From 20CM-2-65-7 sp963830455 (lineage in GTDB: Bacteria; Gemmatimonadota; Gemmatimonadetes; Gemmatimonadales; GWC2-71-9), in NCBI GenBank assembly GCA_963830455.1, contig CAWHMT010000002.1:744001-808000 (forward strand): a DNA stretch of 64,000 nucleotides. Reading direction: 5' to 3'. Made by a program: the position numbers and the translations under genes. This document shows, piece by piece, positions 1 through 7,892 of this stretch. The notes under the pieces were generated by a model, which did not search any database, was not told the origin of the DNA, and worked only from the letters and a program-made list of their open reading frames with translations. The first letter of the stretch is position 1, and each line of letters starts with the position of its first letter.

Positions 1-506
1 CGGGTCCGCAGGGTGTTCAGCCGATCGGCGGAGAGACGGAAGCCGGTCCGGCTACCGCTGCTCGTCAGGACCTGCCCGGCACCGTCCATGATGGCAAGCC
101 CTTCGTGGCCGGGGAGATTCTGGCGAATCGAATTGAGGTAGTCGCGCAGGCGCGCGAGGCCTTGCGTTCCTCCCCGCCCACCCGCCGCCACCTGCGCGAG
201 ATTGTCGGACACGACGTAGGGCGCCGCCCGCAGCCGCAAATCGTACACGCGCTGGTCGACCCAGGCCCCCATCTCGCGGGCCGCTTCGGAGCTCAAGCCG
301 CTGAGCTCGGTGCCCAGTCGATCGCTGAGAGCCCGCTTGTTCCGTCCGTACAACACCACGGTCATGACGAGGGTGGACAGCAGCGTCGCCAGCACCGTGA
401 AGACCACGAACCTGGTCCTCATGGTGTCGAGGCTGAGCCTGCGGAGTGACCGGACGATTTTCTCCCAACCGTGCACGGAGGTTCGCCTGAAAAGACGCAA
501 CAACAT
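1..506 (-). CDS. membrane sensor protein, N-terminal part (runs off the window)
   Basis: This is the first 168 codons of a protein that continues beyond the left edge. I read it from an ATG at 506, 30 bp after the glpK stop on the same strand. Residues about 1-30 are basic and cytoplasmic. One hydrophobic helix follows (around FVVFTVLATLLSTLVMTVVL), then an extracytoplasmic stretch with features of a Cache/PDC-type sensory domain: a juxtamembrane helix containing SDRLGTELSGL, WVDQRVYDLRLRA, and a later GLAIMDGAGQVL strand pair. This architecture is usual for histidine kinases, chemoreceptors or cyclases, but the output domain is outside the window, so the class is unknown. It could be cotranscribed with glpF-glpK; that is inferred only from spacing. 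Confidence 0.6.
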   Translation of the reverse strand, partial: MLLRLFRRTSVHGWEKIVRSLRRLSLDTMRTRFVVFTVLATLLSTLVMTVVLYGRNKRALSDRLGTELSGLSSEAAREMGAWVDQRVYDLRLRAAPYVVSDNLAQVAAGGRGGTQGLARLRDYLNSIRQNLPGHEGLAIMDGAGQVLTSSGSRTGFRLSADRLNTLRT

Positions 507-536
507 TCACTTCCGGCCCGCAGACGCAAGAGAATG

Positions 537-2035
537 CTAGGCTGTTTCCTCCCAGCGTCTTGCGCGATCGAGCGCCTTGCGCCACCCGGCTTCGAGCCGC
601 TTGCGCTGCGCGGATTTCATGCTCGGAGTAAACCGCCGATCGACCTGCCACTGCGCGGCGATCTGCTTCTGGTCCTTCCAGAACCCGACCGCCAACCCGG
701 CGAGATACGCGGCTCCGAGCGCCGTGGTCTCGGTGACCTTGGGCCGTACGACCGGGACGCCGAGCAGGCTCGATTGGAATTGCATGAGCAGGTTGTTGGC
801 CGACGCGCCGCCGTCGACGCGCAGCTCTTTCAGCTTGATCCTGGCGTCGGCTTGCATGGCCCGCAGCACGTCGGCGACCTGGAACGCGATGCCTTCGAGC
901 GCCGCGCGCGCGAGGTGCGCCGCCGTCGTGCCGCGTGTGACACCCGCGACGAGACCGCGCGCGTACTGGTCCCAGTGCGGCGCGCCGAGGCCGGCGAACG
1001 CGGGGACGAGATAGACGCCGTCCGGATCGGTGACCTGCGCGGCGAGCGCCTCGACGTCGGCAGACGATTTGATGATGCCGAGCCCGTCGCGCAGCCACTG
1101 CACCACGGCGCCGGCGATGAAGATCGAGCCTTCGAGCGCGTACTCGGTGCGGTCGCCGATGCGCCACGCCACCGTCGTCAACAGGTTGTGCTTCGACGCG
1201 ATCGGTTTGGTCCCGGTATTCATGAGCATGAAGCAGCCGGTGCCGTAGGTGTTCTTCACCATACCCGGCTGCGTGCACGTTTGCCCGAACAGCGCCGCCT
1301 GCTGATCACCCGCGATCCCGGCGATCGGAATCGAGTCCCCCCCCCGAGCAGCGTCGTCTCGCCGTAGACCTCGCTCGATGATTTCACGTCCGGCAACACG
1401 GAACGCGGTACGCCGAGCATTTTCAACAGCTCGTCATCCCAGTCGCCCTTGAGATTGAACAACATCGTGCGTGACGCGTTGCTCGGATCGGTCACATGCA
1501 CTCGGCCGCCCGTCAGGTTCCAGATCAGCCACGTGTCGATCGTGCCGAAGGCGAGCGTACCCGCCTTCGCTTTGGCGCGCGCCCCGGGGACGTTCTTGAG
1601 AATCCATTCGAGCTTGGTGCCGGAGAAATAGGCGTCGATCACGAGGCCGGTCTTGCGCTTGATGACCGGTGCCTTGCCGCGCGCCTTGAGCTGGTCGCAG
1701 CGGCCGGCGGTGCGACGATCCTGCCAGACGATGGCGTTGTGAATGGGCGTGCCGGTGTCGCGGTCCCAGACGACCGTCGTCTCGCGCTGGTTCGTGATCC
1801 CGATGCCGGCGATGTCAGAGGCGCGCAGTCCGGCTTTCTGCATTGCCTCCTGGGCCGTGGACAATTGCGTCGCCCAGATCTCGTTCGCGTCGTGCTCCAC
1901 CCAGCCGGGCTTGGGGAAGATCTGGCGAAACTCTTTCTGTGCGGACGCGACGACGCTGCCCGCGTGATCGAACACGATCGTGCGCGAAGAGGTCGTGCCC
2001 TGGTCGAGCGCGAGGATGTACTTCACGCCGGCCAC
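537..2035 (-). pseudogene. glpK: glycerol kinase, reading frame broken at a G9 tract
   Basis: Glycerol kinase phosphorylates glycerol to sn-glycerol 3-phosphate in the cytoplasm. The N-terminal half (2035 down to about 1345) carries the FGGY-family phosphate-binding start LALDQGTTSSRTIVFD, the ITNQRETTVVWD segment and the IVWQDRRT segment. The C-terminal half (about 1337 down to 537) continues with IAGDQQAALFG, NTYGTGCFMLMNTG and VDGGASANNLLMQFQ. The halves lie in different frames. The break falls in a run of nine G on the coding strand (C on plus, 1337-1345); eight G would join them into a normal kinase of about 499 residues. The start overlaps the glpF stop by 13 nt, indicating translational coupling. 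The enzyme is probably intact in the organism and the extra G an assembly error, but a real slippery-tract mutation is possible. Family assignment is very secure. Confidence 0.92.
1337..1345. repeat. C9/G9 homopolymer that breaks glpK
   Basis: There are nine consecutive C on the plus strand inside the glycerol kinase gene. Upstream codons read in one frame up to the tract, and downstream codons resume a perfect GlpK match in the next frame. Removing one base restores the conserved SIPIAGIAGDQQAALFG segment. Confidence 0.9.
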
Positions 2036-2754
2036 AACGCCTTATAGAGGAGGGCCGCGATCACCCCGCCGATGATCGGACCGGCGACCGGAATCCAGGC
2101 GTAGCCCCAGTCTGAGCCTCCTTTGCCCGCGATCGGCAGGACGGCGTGCGCGAGGCGGGGGCCCAGATCGCGGGCCGGGTTGATCGCGTACCCGGTCGGG
2201 CCGCCGAGCGACAGGCCGATGGCCCAGACGATCACGCCCACCAGCGCGGGACCGAATCCCACGTTCCAGCCATAGTCGGGATTCAGGTTCTTCGGGGTCA
2301 GGATGGCGAGCACGCCGAGCACCAGGACCGCGGTCCCGATGATCTCGGTGACGATGTTCGAGCCCGGGCTCCGGATCGCGGGGCCCGTGCAGAACACGGC
2401 CAGCTTCGATCCCGGGTCCGGCGTCGCCGCCCAGTGGGGCAAATAGGCGAGCCAGACTACACCCGCACCGAGGAAGGCGCCGAGCATCTGCGCCGCGATG
2501 TAGGCGGGCACTGAGGCCCAGGCAAACTTGCCGATCGAGGCGAGGCCGATCGTGACGGCGGGATTCAGGTGCGCGCCGCTGAACGTGCCGACGGCGTACA
2601 CCGCGATGGTGACGGCGAATGCCCAGCCGGTGGTGATCACGATCCAGCCCGAGTTCTGGCCTTTGGTGCGGTTCAAGACGACGTTGGCGACGACGCCGTC
2701 GCCCAGGATGATGAGCAGCATGGTGCCGAGGACTTCGGCGAGGAACGGGGACAT
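2023..2754 (-). CDS. glpF: aquaglyceroporin (MIP family glycerol facilitator)
   Basis: This is a 243-residue inner-membrane channel of the MIP family that lets glycerol enter for phosphorylation by GlpK. Both half-helix motifs are present: NPA at residues 64-66 (in AHLNPAVT) and NPARD at 192-196. The Asp after the second NPA is the usual mark of glycerol-conducting members rather than water-only channels. Six transmembrane helices can be followed. The gene lies 7 bp after the plug-like lipoprotein gene and overlaps glpK by 13 nt, so the pair forms a standard glycerol uptake unit. No GlpR-like regulator or glpD is nearby in the window. Confidence 0.95.
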   Translation of the reverse strand: MSPFLAEVLGTMLLIILGDGVVANVVLNRTKGQNSGWIVITTGWAFAVTIAVYAVGTFSGAHLNPAVTIGLASIGKFAWASVPAYIAAQMLGAFLGAGVVWLAYLPHWAATPDPGSKLAVFCTGPAIRSPGSNIVTEIIGTAVLVLGVLAILTPKNLNPDYGWNVGFGPALVGVIVWAIGLSLGGPTGYAINPARDLGPRLAHAVLPIAGKGGSDWGYAWIPVAGPIIGGVIAALLYKALWPA

Positions 2755-2761
2755 GGCGTCG

Positions 2762-3151
2762 TCAGCGCCCGGCGGCGCGCGTCGTAATCAGAATGGCTCC
2801 CTGGTCATGGTTCATCCCGTATCGGGCGCTCGCCTGGATGCCGTCCAGGTGCCGGATCAGCGAGACATTCAGGAGCCGAATCGTTCGGAGCACCTCGACG
2901 CCGCCCATGTGGTTTTCATCGACATAGACCTGAACCTGTTCGGTGCCCCCTGGGCCGTGCAGGGTCAGCCAGATCGGCCGCAATGACTCGACTGCCTCGT
3001 AGGCGGACCGGAACGCGCGTTGATTGAATTCTTCGGGTGTGAGTTTCTCGCGATCGAACGGCTGCGCACTGCCCGGCTGTGATTTACCACCGCAGGCGGA
3101 TCCGGACACCAGGATCGCCACCGAGACAAGCGCGAAACGCAAGCGCGTCAT
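2762..3151 (-). CDS. small lipoprotein resembling an isolated TonB-receptor plug
   Basis: The 129-residue protein has an N-terminal lipoprotein signal (basic start, hydrophobic core, lipobox SGSAC with Cys near residue 20). The C-terminal half resembles the plug domain of TonB-dependent receptors: VQVYVDENHMGG aligns with the VYVDG element, then a LRTIRLLNVSLIRHLDG segment, then ARYGMNHDQGAILITTR like the YG..G.ILITTK end of a plug. No beta barrel follows. I chose the ATG at 3151 because upstream codons do not look coding. It precedes glpF by 7 bp. Stand-alone plug-like lipoproteins occur in Gemmatimonadota (recalled, not checked); the function is unknown and a role in glycerol uptake would be guesswork. 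Confidence 0.7.
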   Translation of the reverse strand: MTRLRFALVSVAILVSGSACGGKSQPGSAQPFDREKLTPEEFNQRAFRSAYEAVESLRPIWLTLHGPGGTEQVQVYVDENHMGGVEVLRTIRLLNVSLIRHLDGIQASARYGMNHDQGAILITTRAAGR

Positions 3152-3233
3152 GCCTAACGGTATCCCGGCGTTCGATTGCCGCAAGTAGGCGGAGGTTGCG
3201 ACCCGGTTGGACTCGCGCCACCTTCGGGTCCGC

Positions 3234-4394
3234 ATGGATTCCGCGGCCCGGACCTCCTCCAAACCCCGTCTCACACCCGTAGCCCCGTGGCCCACTGCCG
3301 GCACCGTCGAGGAGCACGTCCGCGCCGAAACGGTGCGCGCCGTCTACGAGCAGGCAATCGCCGCGCCGCTCCTCACGCTGCTCGTCACCGGTCTCGTCGC
3401 CGTGGCGCTGTGGCGTGTCGCGCCACACGCGCGGCTCCTCATGTGGCTCGGACTGATCGCGCTCCTGTCCCTGGTGCGCATGGGGCTTGTGATCGCGTAT
3501 CGACGCAGCCGCCCGACACCCATTCACATGATCGCCTGGGAACGGGCGTTCGTCTACACGCTCGTGGGGATCTGTCTCGTGTGGGGGGTCGGCAGCCTGA
3601 TCGTGATGCCCGCATCGCTCGCGCATCGCGCGCTGATCTACTTCTTTCTCATCGGCATCGCGGGCGGCGCCGTCGCGAGCTACTCCGCGCACCCCACCGC
3701 GTGTCTCCTGTCCGTGCTCAGTCTGATGGTCCCGGTGACGATCTGGTTCGCGTTCCAGAACGTCATCGAGCTACGGGTCATGGCCGCCGCCGGCGCGATG
3801 TACCTCGTCGCCTCGGCGCGCGCCACGCGCAACTACGGCGTCTTCTGGCGCGAGACGTTTCGACTGTCGTGGGAGCTGCAGCGGGCGCACGCGCTGGCAC
3901 AGAAACTGTCCCGCACCGACGACCTGACGGGTCTCAACAACCGGCGGGCATTCACGTCACTCGGCAACCGCGCCTTGGAGCAGGCGCGCCGCTATAACCG
4001 GCCGCTCGCCCTCATCATGTTCGACATCGATCGCTTCAAGGTGATTAACGACACGCACGGCCATGCGGCCGGCGACAGAGTCCTGCAGGAAGTGGCCGTC
4101 GTCGTGCTGCGGAACGCCCGGTCGGCCGACGTTTCGAGTCGCATCGGTGGCGAAGAGTTCGCGGTCTTGCTGCCCGAGACTGAGAAAAGCCAGGCCGTCA
4201 CGTTCGCCGAGCGGCTCCGAGTCGACCTGGAACAGCTCGAGCTCGTGCACGACGGGGCAACCCTGCAATTCACCTGCAGCTTTGGGGTAGCGGCGCGCGG
4301 CGAGGACGTGGCGGTGCTCGATACGCTGCTCAAACTGGCGGACGAAGCGCTGTATCGGGCGAAGAGCGCAGGCCGCAATCGCGTGTCGGAGTGA
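3234..4394 (+). CDS. membrane-bound diguanylate cyclase (GGDEF)
   Basis: The product probably makes cyclic di-GMP from two GTP at the membrane. The N-terminal part (about residues 40-190) holds about six hydrophobic helices in a MASE-like sensory arrangement. The GGDEF domain runs from about 222 to 386. It contains the RTDDLTGLNNRRAF opening, the metal- and base-binding FDIDRFKVINDTHGH, and the signature GGEEF at about 305-309, so it should be active. An RSAD motif five residues before the signature fits the inhibitory I-site (RxxD), implying product feedback. I prefer the ATG at 3234; a TTG nine codons earlier is also possible. It is transcribed away from the plug-lipoprotein/glpFK group. 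Confidence 0.92.
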   Translation: MDSAARTSSKPRLTPVAPWPTAGTVEEHVRAETVRAVYEQAIAAPLLTLLVTGLVAVALWRVAPHARLLMWLGLIALLSLVRMGLVIAYRRSRPTPIHMIAWERAFVYTLVGICLVWGVGSLIVMPASLAHRALIYFFLIGIAGGAVASYSAHPTACLLSVLSLMVPVTIWFAFQNVIELRVMAAAGAMYLVASARATRNYGVFWRETFRLSWELQRAHALAQKLSRTDDLTGLNNRRAFTSLGNRALEQARRYNRPLALIMFDIDRFKVINDTHGHAAGDRVLQEVAVVVLRNARSADVSSRIGGEEFAVLLPETEKSQAVTFAERLRVDLEQLELVHDGATLQFTCSFGVAARGEDVAVLDTLLKLADEALYRAKSAGRNRVSE

Positions 4395-4407
4395 GAGCCC
4401 ACAAATA

Positions 4408-4438
4408 GAAACGGCGCCCTCGAAGAGAGCGCCGTTTC
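4408..4438. terminator. bidirectional hairpin between convergent genes
   Basis: The arms GAAACGGCGC (4408-4417) and GCGCCGTTTC (4429-4438) are perfectly complementary, and a further 3-bp CTC/GAG pairing sits nearer the loop. It lies between the ends of the diguanylate cyclase gene and the cold-shock gene. The U-tract is weak on both sides, so termination strength is uncertain. Confidence 0.6.
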
Positions 4439-4457
4439 GTTCAACGTACCGCGGTGG

Positions 4458-4667
4458 TTACAGCTTGACCACGTTCTGCGCCGCCGGGCCCTTCTGGCCC
4501 TGCACGATGTCGAACTCCACCCGCTGGCCTTCGGTCAGGGACTTGTAGCCCTCGGCCTGAATCGCGGTGTGATGCACGAAGCAGTCCTTCTCGCCGTTCT
4601 CGGGCGTGATGAAACCGAACCCCTTCGCATCATTGAACCACTTCACGGTACCGGTGATACGTGCCAT
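4458..4667 (-). CDS. cold-shock domain protein
   Basis: This 69-residue single cold-shock-domain protein is an RNA/ssDNA chaperone of the CspA family. RNP1 is KGFGFI at 15-20 and RNP2 is CFVHHTAI from 29. Position 29 is Cys where many members have Ile, and 33 is His where most have Phe. An AGGAG ribosome site lies about 8 nt before the ATG at 4667. The leader contains two hairpins (4704-4728 and 4772-4804), the second followed by a U-rich run in the direction of transcription. That suggests RNA-level control, as is known for other csp genes. Confidence 0.95.
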   Translation of the reverse strand: MARITGTVKWFNDAKGFGFITPENGEKDCFVHHTAIQAEGYKSLTEGQRVEFDIVQGQKGPAAQNVVKL

Positions 4668-4703
4668 CTGTCGAAACTCCTGAAATAACTGTTCCCGGCG
4701 TCG

Positions 4704-4728
4704 CGCGGCGTCACATGTGTGCGCCGCG
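4704..4728 (-). promoter_or_regulatory. hairpin in cold-shock gene leader
   Basis: The perfect 7-bp arms CGCGGCG and CGCCGCG enclose an 11-nt loop 37-61 nt upstream of the cold-shock start codon. The position suits a temperature-sensitive leader structure; that role is inference. Confidence 0.35.
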
Positions 4729-4763
4729 TACTGTGTTTCCGGCGCCGGTCGAGCGAGACCCGC

Positions 4764-4804
4764 AAACAAAAACGAGGACTGGAGACGTCGCCCCAGGTCC
4801 TCGT
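4764..4804 (-). terminator. terminator-like hairpin with U-run upstream of the cold-shock gene
   Basis: On the minus strand an 8-bp stem (ACGAGGAC with GTCCTCGT, plus 3 bp beyond a bulge) is followed by TTTTTGTTTG. It lies about 100-140 nt before the cold-shock ATG, between two divergently transcribed genes. It may attenuate a csp leader transcript, or stop antisense transcription arriving from the minus-strand gene at 5691-6347. Confidence 0.45.
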
Positions 4805-4898
4805 GTCGGTCACTGGCCACTTCGCTCTGGTAACAATGTTCCCTGGAAGCCCACGAAAGTCAAGGTGTAGATTCAATCGAACCCCTCGAGAGGTCGCT

Positions 4899-5738
4899 AT
4901 GAGGCGATTAGTCTTCGCCACCGCCTGCACGCTTCTCGCCGCCGCCGCCGCCCCCCCCGCCGCCGCCGCGCAGTCCGACCGAGGCACCGGTATCCGCACA
5001 TCGATGGTTGAGACCTACGTCGAACGCGGCCAGCTCCTCATCTATCCGTTCTACGCGTACTCCTGGGACCACAACTTCGAGTACCAGCCCTCGATGTTCG
5101 GAATCGCCCTCGATCAGGATTTCGAGGGAACGTACCGCACCAACGAGGTGCAGGTGTTCCTCGCGTACGGCGTCACAGACTGGCTCGCGCTCGAGCTCGA
5201 GGGGTCGCAGATCGCCGCCGACTTCACCAAGGATCCCAGCGATGCGTCCGGAACCCCGGACCAGCTCCGGGAAACCGGCACCGCCGACATCGCCGCACAA
5301 ATCCGGTTGCGTCTCAGCCAGGAGCGCGGCCGCCGGCCGGAATTCTTTGCCGCGATCGAGGTGCTGCCGCCGTCGCATGCCAGCTCGACGCTGATTGGGG
5401 ACGCGCAGTGGGACGTGAAGGGCGAGATCGGCGCGACGCGCGGCTATCGCTGGGGAACGATGACGTTCCGGACGACCATTGAATACAATCGCGGCGATAC
5501 ACATTGGGATTTGGGGGAGACGTCGCTGGAGTACTTGAAGCGGCTCTCGCCGGCGTGGCGGGTGCTGGCGGCAATTGAAGGCGGAGAGGGCGGGGCGCCC
5601 GACGACTGGGTGTTGAGAACCGCGGCACGCTGGCGGGTCACCCGCGGCCTTGACCTCAAGTTCGTCAATGGCCTCGGACTATTCCCAAAATCAACGGACT
5701 GGGAGGTGCAACTCGGCGCTCTGCTGACCATCCAGTGA
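4899..5738 (+). CDS. secreted/outer-membrane protein, uncharacterised
   Basis: This is a 279-residue protein with a clear signal peptide (MRRLVFATA, then an Ala-rich core cut near AAAAQ at about 24). The mature part is built of alternating aromatic/polar strands (LLIYPFYAY, EYQPSMFGIAL, NEVQVFLAYGV, WLALELEG, EIGATRGYRWGTMTFRT) and ends in a strand that can serve as a barrel closing strand. I read it as a transporter-like outer-membrane barrel with no assigned substrate. The start is the ATG at 4899, supported by the signal peptide; a longer upstream reading lacks coding character. Its 3' end overlaps the convergent membrane-protein gene by 48 nt. Confidence 0.75.
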   Translation: MRRLVFATACTLLAAAAAPPAAAAQSDRGTGIRTSMVETYVERGQLLIYPFYAYSWDHNFEYQPSMFGIALDQDFEGTYRTNEVQVFLAYGVTDWLALELEGSQIAADFTKDPSDASGTPDQLRETGTADIAAQIRLRLSQERGRRPEFFAAIEVLPPSHASSTLIGDAQWDVKGEIGATRGYRWGTMTFRTTIEYNRGDTHWDLGETSLEYLKRLSPAWRVLAAIEGGEGGAPDDWVLRTAARWRVTRGLDLKFVNGLGLFPKSTDWEVQLGALLTIQ

Positions 5739-6347
5739 GGAGTCGGCCGGCGCAAACCTGCGTCGCTCCGCCCTGTGCGCTCGCAAATCCGCTGCGGTCT
5801 TCAGCACCACGAGCACCAGCAGCGCCAGCGTGGGTGAGCCCAGCAGCATCACGATCCAGCCCCCGAACAGCACGGTGAAATGGAGGATGAAGACGCGGGC
5901 GTACGGCTGCATCATCAGCGCCTGCAGCGACGCCCGCTGGAATTCGCCATTGCGGATGTAGTTCCAATAGAAGGAAAGGCCGTGACTCAGGACCAGGCCG
6001 AGCACAGCCCAGCCGATCTGGTTCGCGCGAATCGCGGCCGGCACCGCGTGCAGGAGATCGAACGCTTGTGATCCCTTGGGACCGAACAGCGCGAGCACGA
6101 GCGCGCCGTGGACGTAGGTGAACCCACCGAAGTGAACCATGAAGAACGGCACGAGAAACAGCTTGGCCGCCCAGAACACCGGCTCGCCGGGCTTGGCGAA
6201 TACCAGCTTGGCCACGTTGAAGCCGCCAACCACCACGTTTTCAAGCCAGTAAAGCAGCACCAGCGGGAACACCGTCCATCCCAGGAACAGCACACCCAAA
6301 ACCGGGACTGCGTTCGCAACGAGGAGGACAACCATGGACGGCGTCAC
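5691..6347 (-). CDS. polytopic membrane protein (DUF6498-like)
   Basis: The 218-residue inner-membrane protein has about five hydrophobic segments. The N-terminal YWLENVVVGGFNVAKL stretch and the FFMVHFGGFTYVHG segment are what I associate with DUF6498 proteins of unknown function. Aromatic and His residues cluster inside membrane segments (MVHFGGFTYVHG, SHGLSFYWNYI). The last 48 nt overlap the convergent gene ending at 5738, so the extreme C-terminus could be shorter in reality. No functional inference is possible from the neighbours. Confidence 0.75.
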   Translation of the reverse strand: MTPSMVVLLVANAVPVLGVLFLGWTVFPLVLLYWLENVVVGGFNVAKLVFAKPGEPVFWAAKLFLVPFFMVHFGGFTYVHGALVLALFGPKGSQAFDLLHAVPAAIRANQIGWAVLGLVLSHGLSFYWNYIRNGEFQRASLQALMMQPYARVFILHFTVLFGGWIVMLLGSPTLALLVLVVLKTAADLRAHRAERRRFAPADSSLDGQQSAELHLPVR

Positions 6348-6455
6348 GGTCTAGTATAGGAAAAACCAGGTTCGATTCAAACGAATTCGCACCCGTCGTC
6401 GTCCGGGGAGGCCTGCCTCGGCAACCTTGAGGAAACCTTCGGGACCGCGCATGGT

Positions 6456-7172
6456 ATGCCCACTATGCGCACACTCATCCTGCTCGCGGCTGGTCTCTGC
6501 GCCGCATCGCCTCTCGCTGCTCAAGCCAAGAAGACGTTGACGCTCGATGCCGGACTCGTGAACGCATCCGGAAACTCGGAATTCCTGAGCGCGAACCTGG
6601 GGGAGAAGGCGACCTGGGCAAAAAACAAATGGAGCGTGGCCCAGAACGCCAAGGTCCTGTATGGCGAGACTGACGGCACACGCACCACCGAATCGTATGA
6701 TGCCGGTGTGCGAGTCGCGCGCGCGGTATCGCCCCGCATCGGCGTGTACGTATTCGCGGCATACCAGCGGGACCCGTTCGCCGGGTTGGCCTCGCGCTGG
6801 AGCGGCGGTCCGGGGCTCACCTGGGGACTGGTGCAATCCGGGCGTGATACCCTCGGACTCGAGGGCGCGATTACGCTGCAAAGTGAACGCACCACCGCGC
6901 CGCTCGAGCGCTCGTTCGCCGCGACCCGCACCGCGGCACTCTTCAAGCACTCGTTCGCGAGCGCCGCGTCGTTTACGCAATCGCTGGAATGGATTGCCAA
7001 TCTCGAGACGTCCACCGACTACCGGCTGAATTCCGAGACGGCACTCGTCGCGCCGCTCTCGAGCAAGATCGGTCTGCGCGTGTCGTATGTAATTCGCTTC
7101 GACAACCAACCTGAGCCGACGTTCAAGAAGACCGATAAGATCCTGACGACCGGGATCCAGGTCGCGCTCTAG
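6456..7172 (+). CDS. DUF481-type outer-membrane protein
   Basis: The 238-residue protein has a signal peptide (MRTLILLAAGLCAASPLAAQ) and a mature region typical of DUF481 barrels. It opens with GLVNASGNSEF and continues through repeated amphipathic strands (WSVAQNAKVLYGETDG, YDAGVRVARAVSPRIGVYVFAAY). It ends TTGIQVAL, a hydrophobic/aliphatic closing strand. DUF481 proteins are salt- or alkaline-stress-associated in some Proteobacteria, but no specific role is supported here. It starts at MPTM; the second ATG (three codons on) is equally possible. It meets the next, convergent gene end to end. Confidence 0.82.
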   Translation: MPTMRTLILLAAGLCAASPLAAQAKKTLTLDAGLVNASGNSEFLSANLGEKATWAKNKWSVAQNAKVLYGETDGTRTTESYDAGVRVARAVSPRIGVYVFAAYQRDPFAGLASRWSGGPGLTWGLVQSGRDTLGLEGAITLQSERTTAPLERSFAATRTAALFKHSFASAASFTQSLEWIANLETSTDYRLNSETALVAPLSSKIGLRVSYVIRFDNQPEPTFKKTDKILTTGIQVAL

Positions 7173-7886
7173 CTACCCGACCCGGACGCGGAGATTGATC
7201 GCGCCGCTGTAGCCCTCGTCAGCCGGGACGGTCCGGAGCGTCAGCCCCGCTTTCTCGGCGCTCGACAAGTTGTTGTAGATCCGGTCTGAGCTGTTGCGCG
7301 TGGTGCGCTGGCCCCTCGTCGCGTACGGGGCCTGCGTGTACACCTTGTCGGTCAGTGTCTCGTCGAAAAAGAACTGCGAGGTAAACTCGTAGGTTTCCCG
7401 TTCTCCAGCGTACAAGCGCAGCTTGAAATGGATGTGGACGGGGCGTCCGGAGTACCACCCTGGATACACCGTGGAGAACCGTGCCACGCCCTTTGCGTCA
7501 GTGATCTGGTAGCCCCGCAGGAACTCGTGCCCGCTCGCGGATCCAACGTCTGAGTACACACCGCCGGCATCGCAATGCCACACATCGAGGTGCGCGCCCG
7601 ACAACGGCGTGCACACGCCGTTCCCCAGTCGCTCCACGTTGAAGGTCAGGGCGAGGGGCACGCCCGCGGATACTGTACCGGTCGCGGGATCGGTGCGGAT
7701 GTCGGAGCGGTTCAGCCTCTCATCGACGAAGAACGGGCCTTCGGTCAGCGCCGCCGTGAGTACGCACTCGTCATCCCCGCCCGCGCGCGCGGGAGCAAGA
7801 TCGAGGAGTGACTGGGAAACGACGAGCGAGGCTGCGCCGGCCGCGACGCGGCCCAGCATTTCGCGACGAGTGAGGTTGGAGGCCAT
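7173..7886 (-). CDS. Tat-exported intradiol ring-cleavage dioxygenase-like protein
   Basis: The 237-residue protein has a twin-arginine signal (TRREMLGRVAAGAASLVV, cleavage near residue 35) and an intradiol dioxygenase fold of the protocatechuate 3,4-dioxygenase beta type. It shows TEGPFFVD, the carrier-strand motif LDVWHCDAGGVYSDV, and FSTVYPGWYSGRPVHIHFKL. The Tyr of GVYS, the Tyr of YPGWY and the two His of VHIH match the four Fe(III) ligands, so it should bind non-haem iron. Exported relatives are widespread and their substrates are mostly unknown. The stop lies directly against the convergent DUF481 gene, and dinB ends 7 bp upstream of its start on the same strand. Confidence 0.85.
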   Translation of the reverse strand: MASNLTRREMLGRVAAGAASLVVSQSLLDLAPARAGGDDECVLTAALTEGPFFVDERLNRSDIRTDPATGTVSAGVPLALTFNVERLGNGVCTPLSGAHLDVWHCDAGGVYSDVGSASGHEFLRGYQITDAKGVARFSTVYPGWYSGRPVHIHFKLRLYAGERETYEFTSQFFFDETLTDKVYTQAPYATRGQRTTRNSSDRIYNNLSSAEKAGLTLRTVPADEGYSGAINLRVRVG

Positions 7887-7892
7887 GCTTTG

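Noticed and set aside
52..1278. Long minus-strand open frame over the sensor gene and glpK
   Set aside because: It is an Arg/Ala-rich shadow of two recognisable genes read in other frames; no motif and no start signal.
1337..1345. Programmed ribosomal frameshift in glpK
   Set aside because: No stimulatory structure or known case in this family; a miscounted homopolymer explains it more simply.
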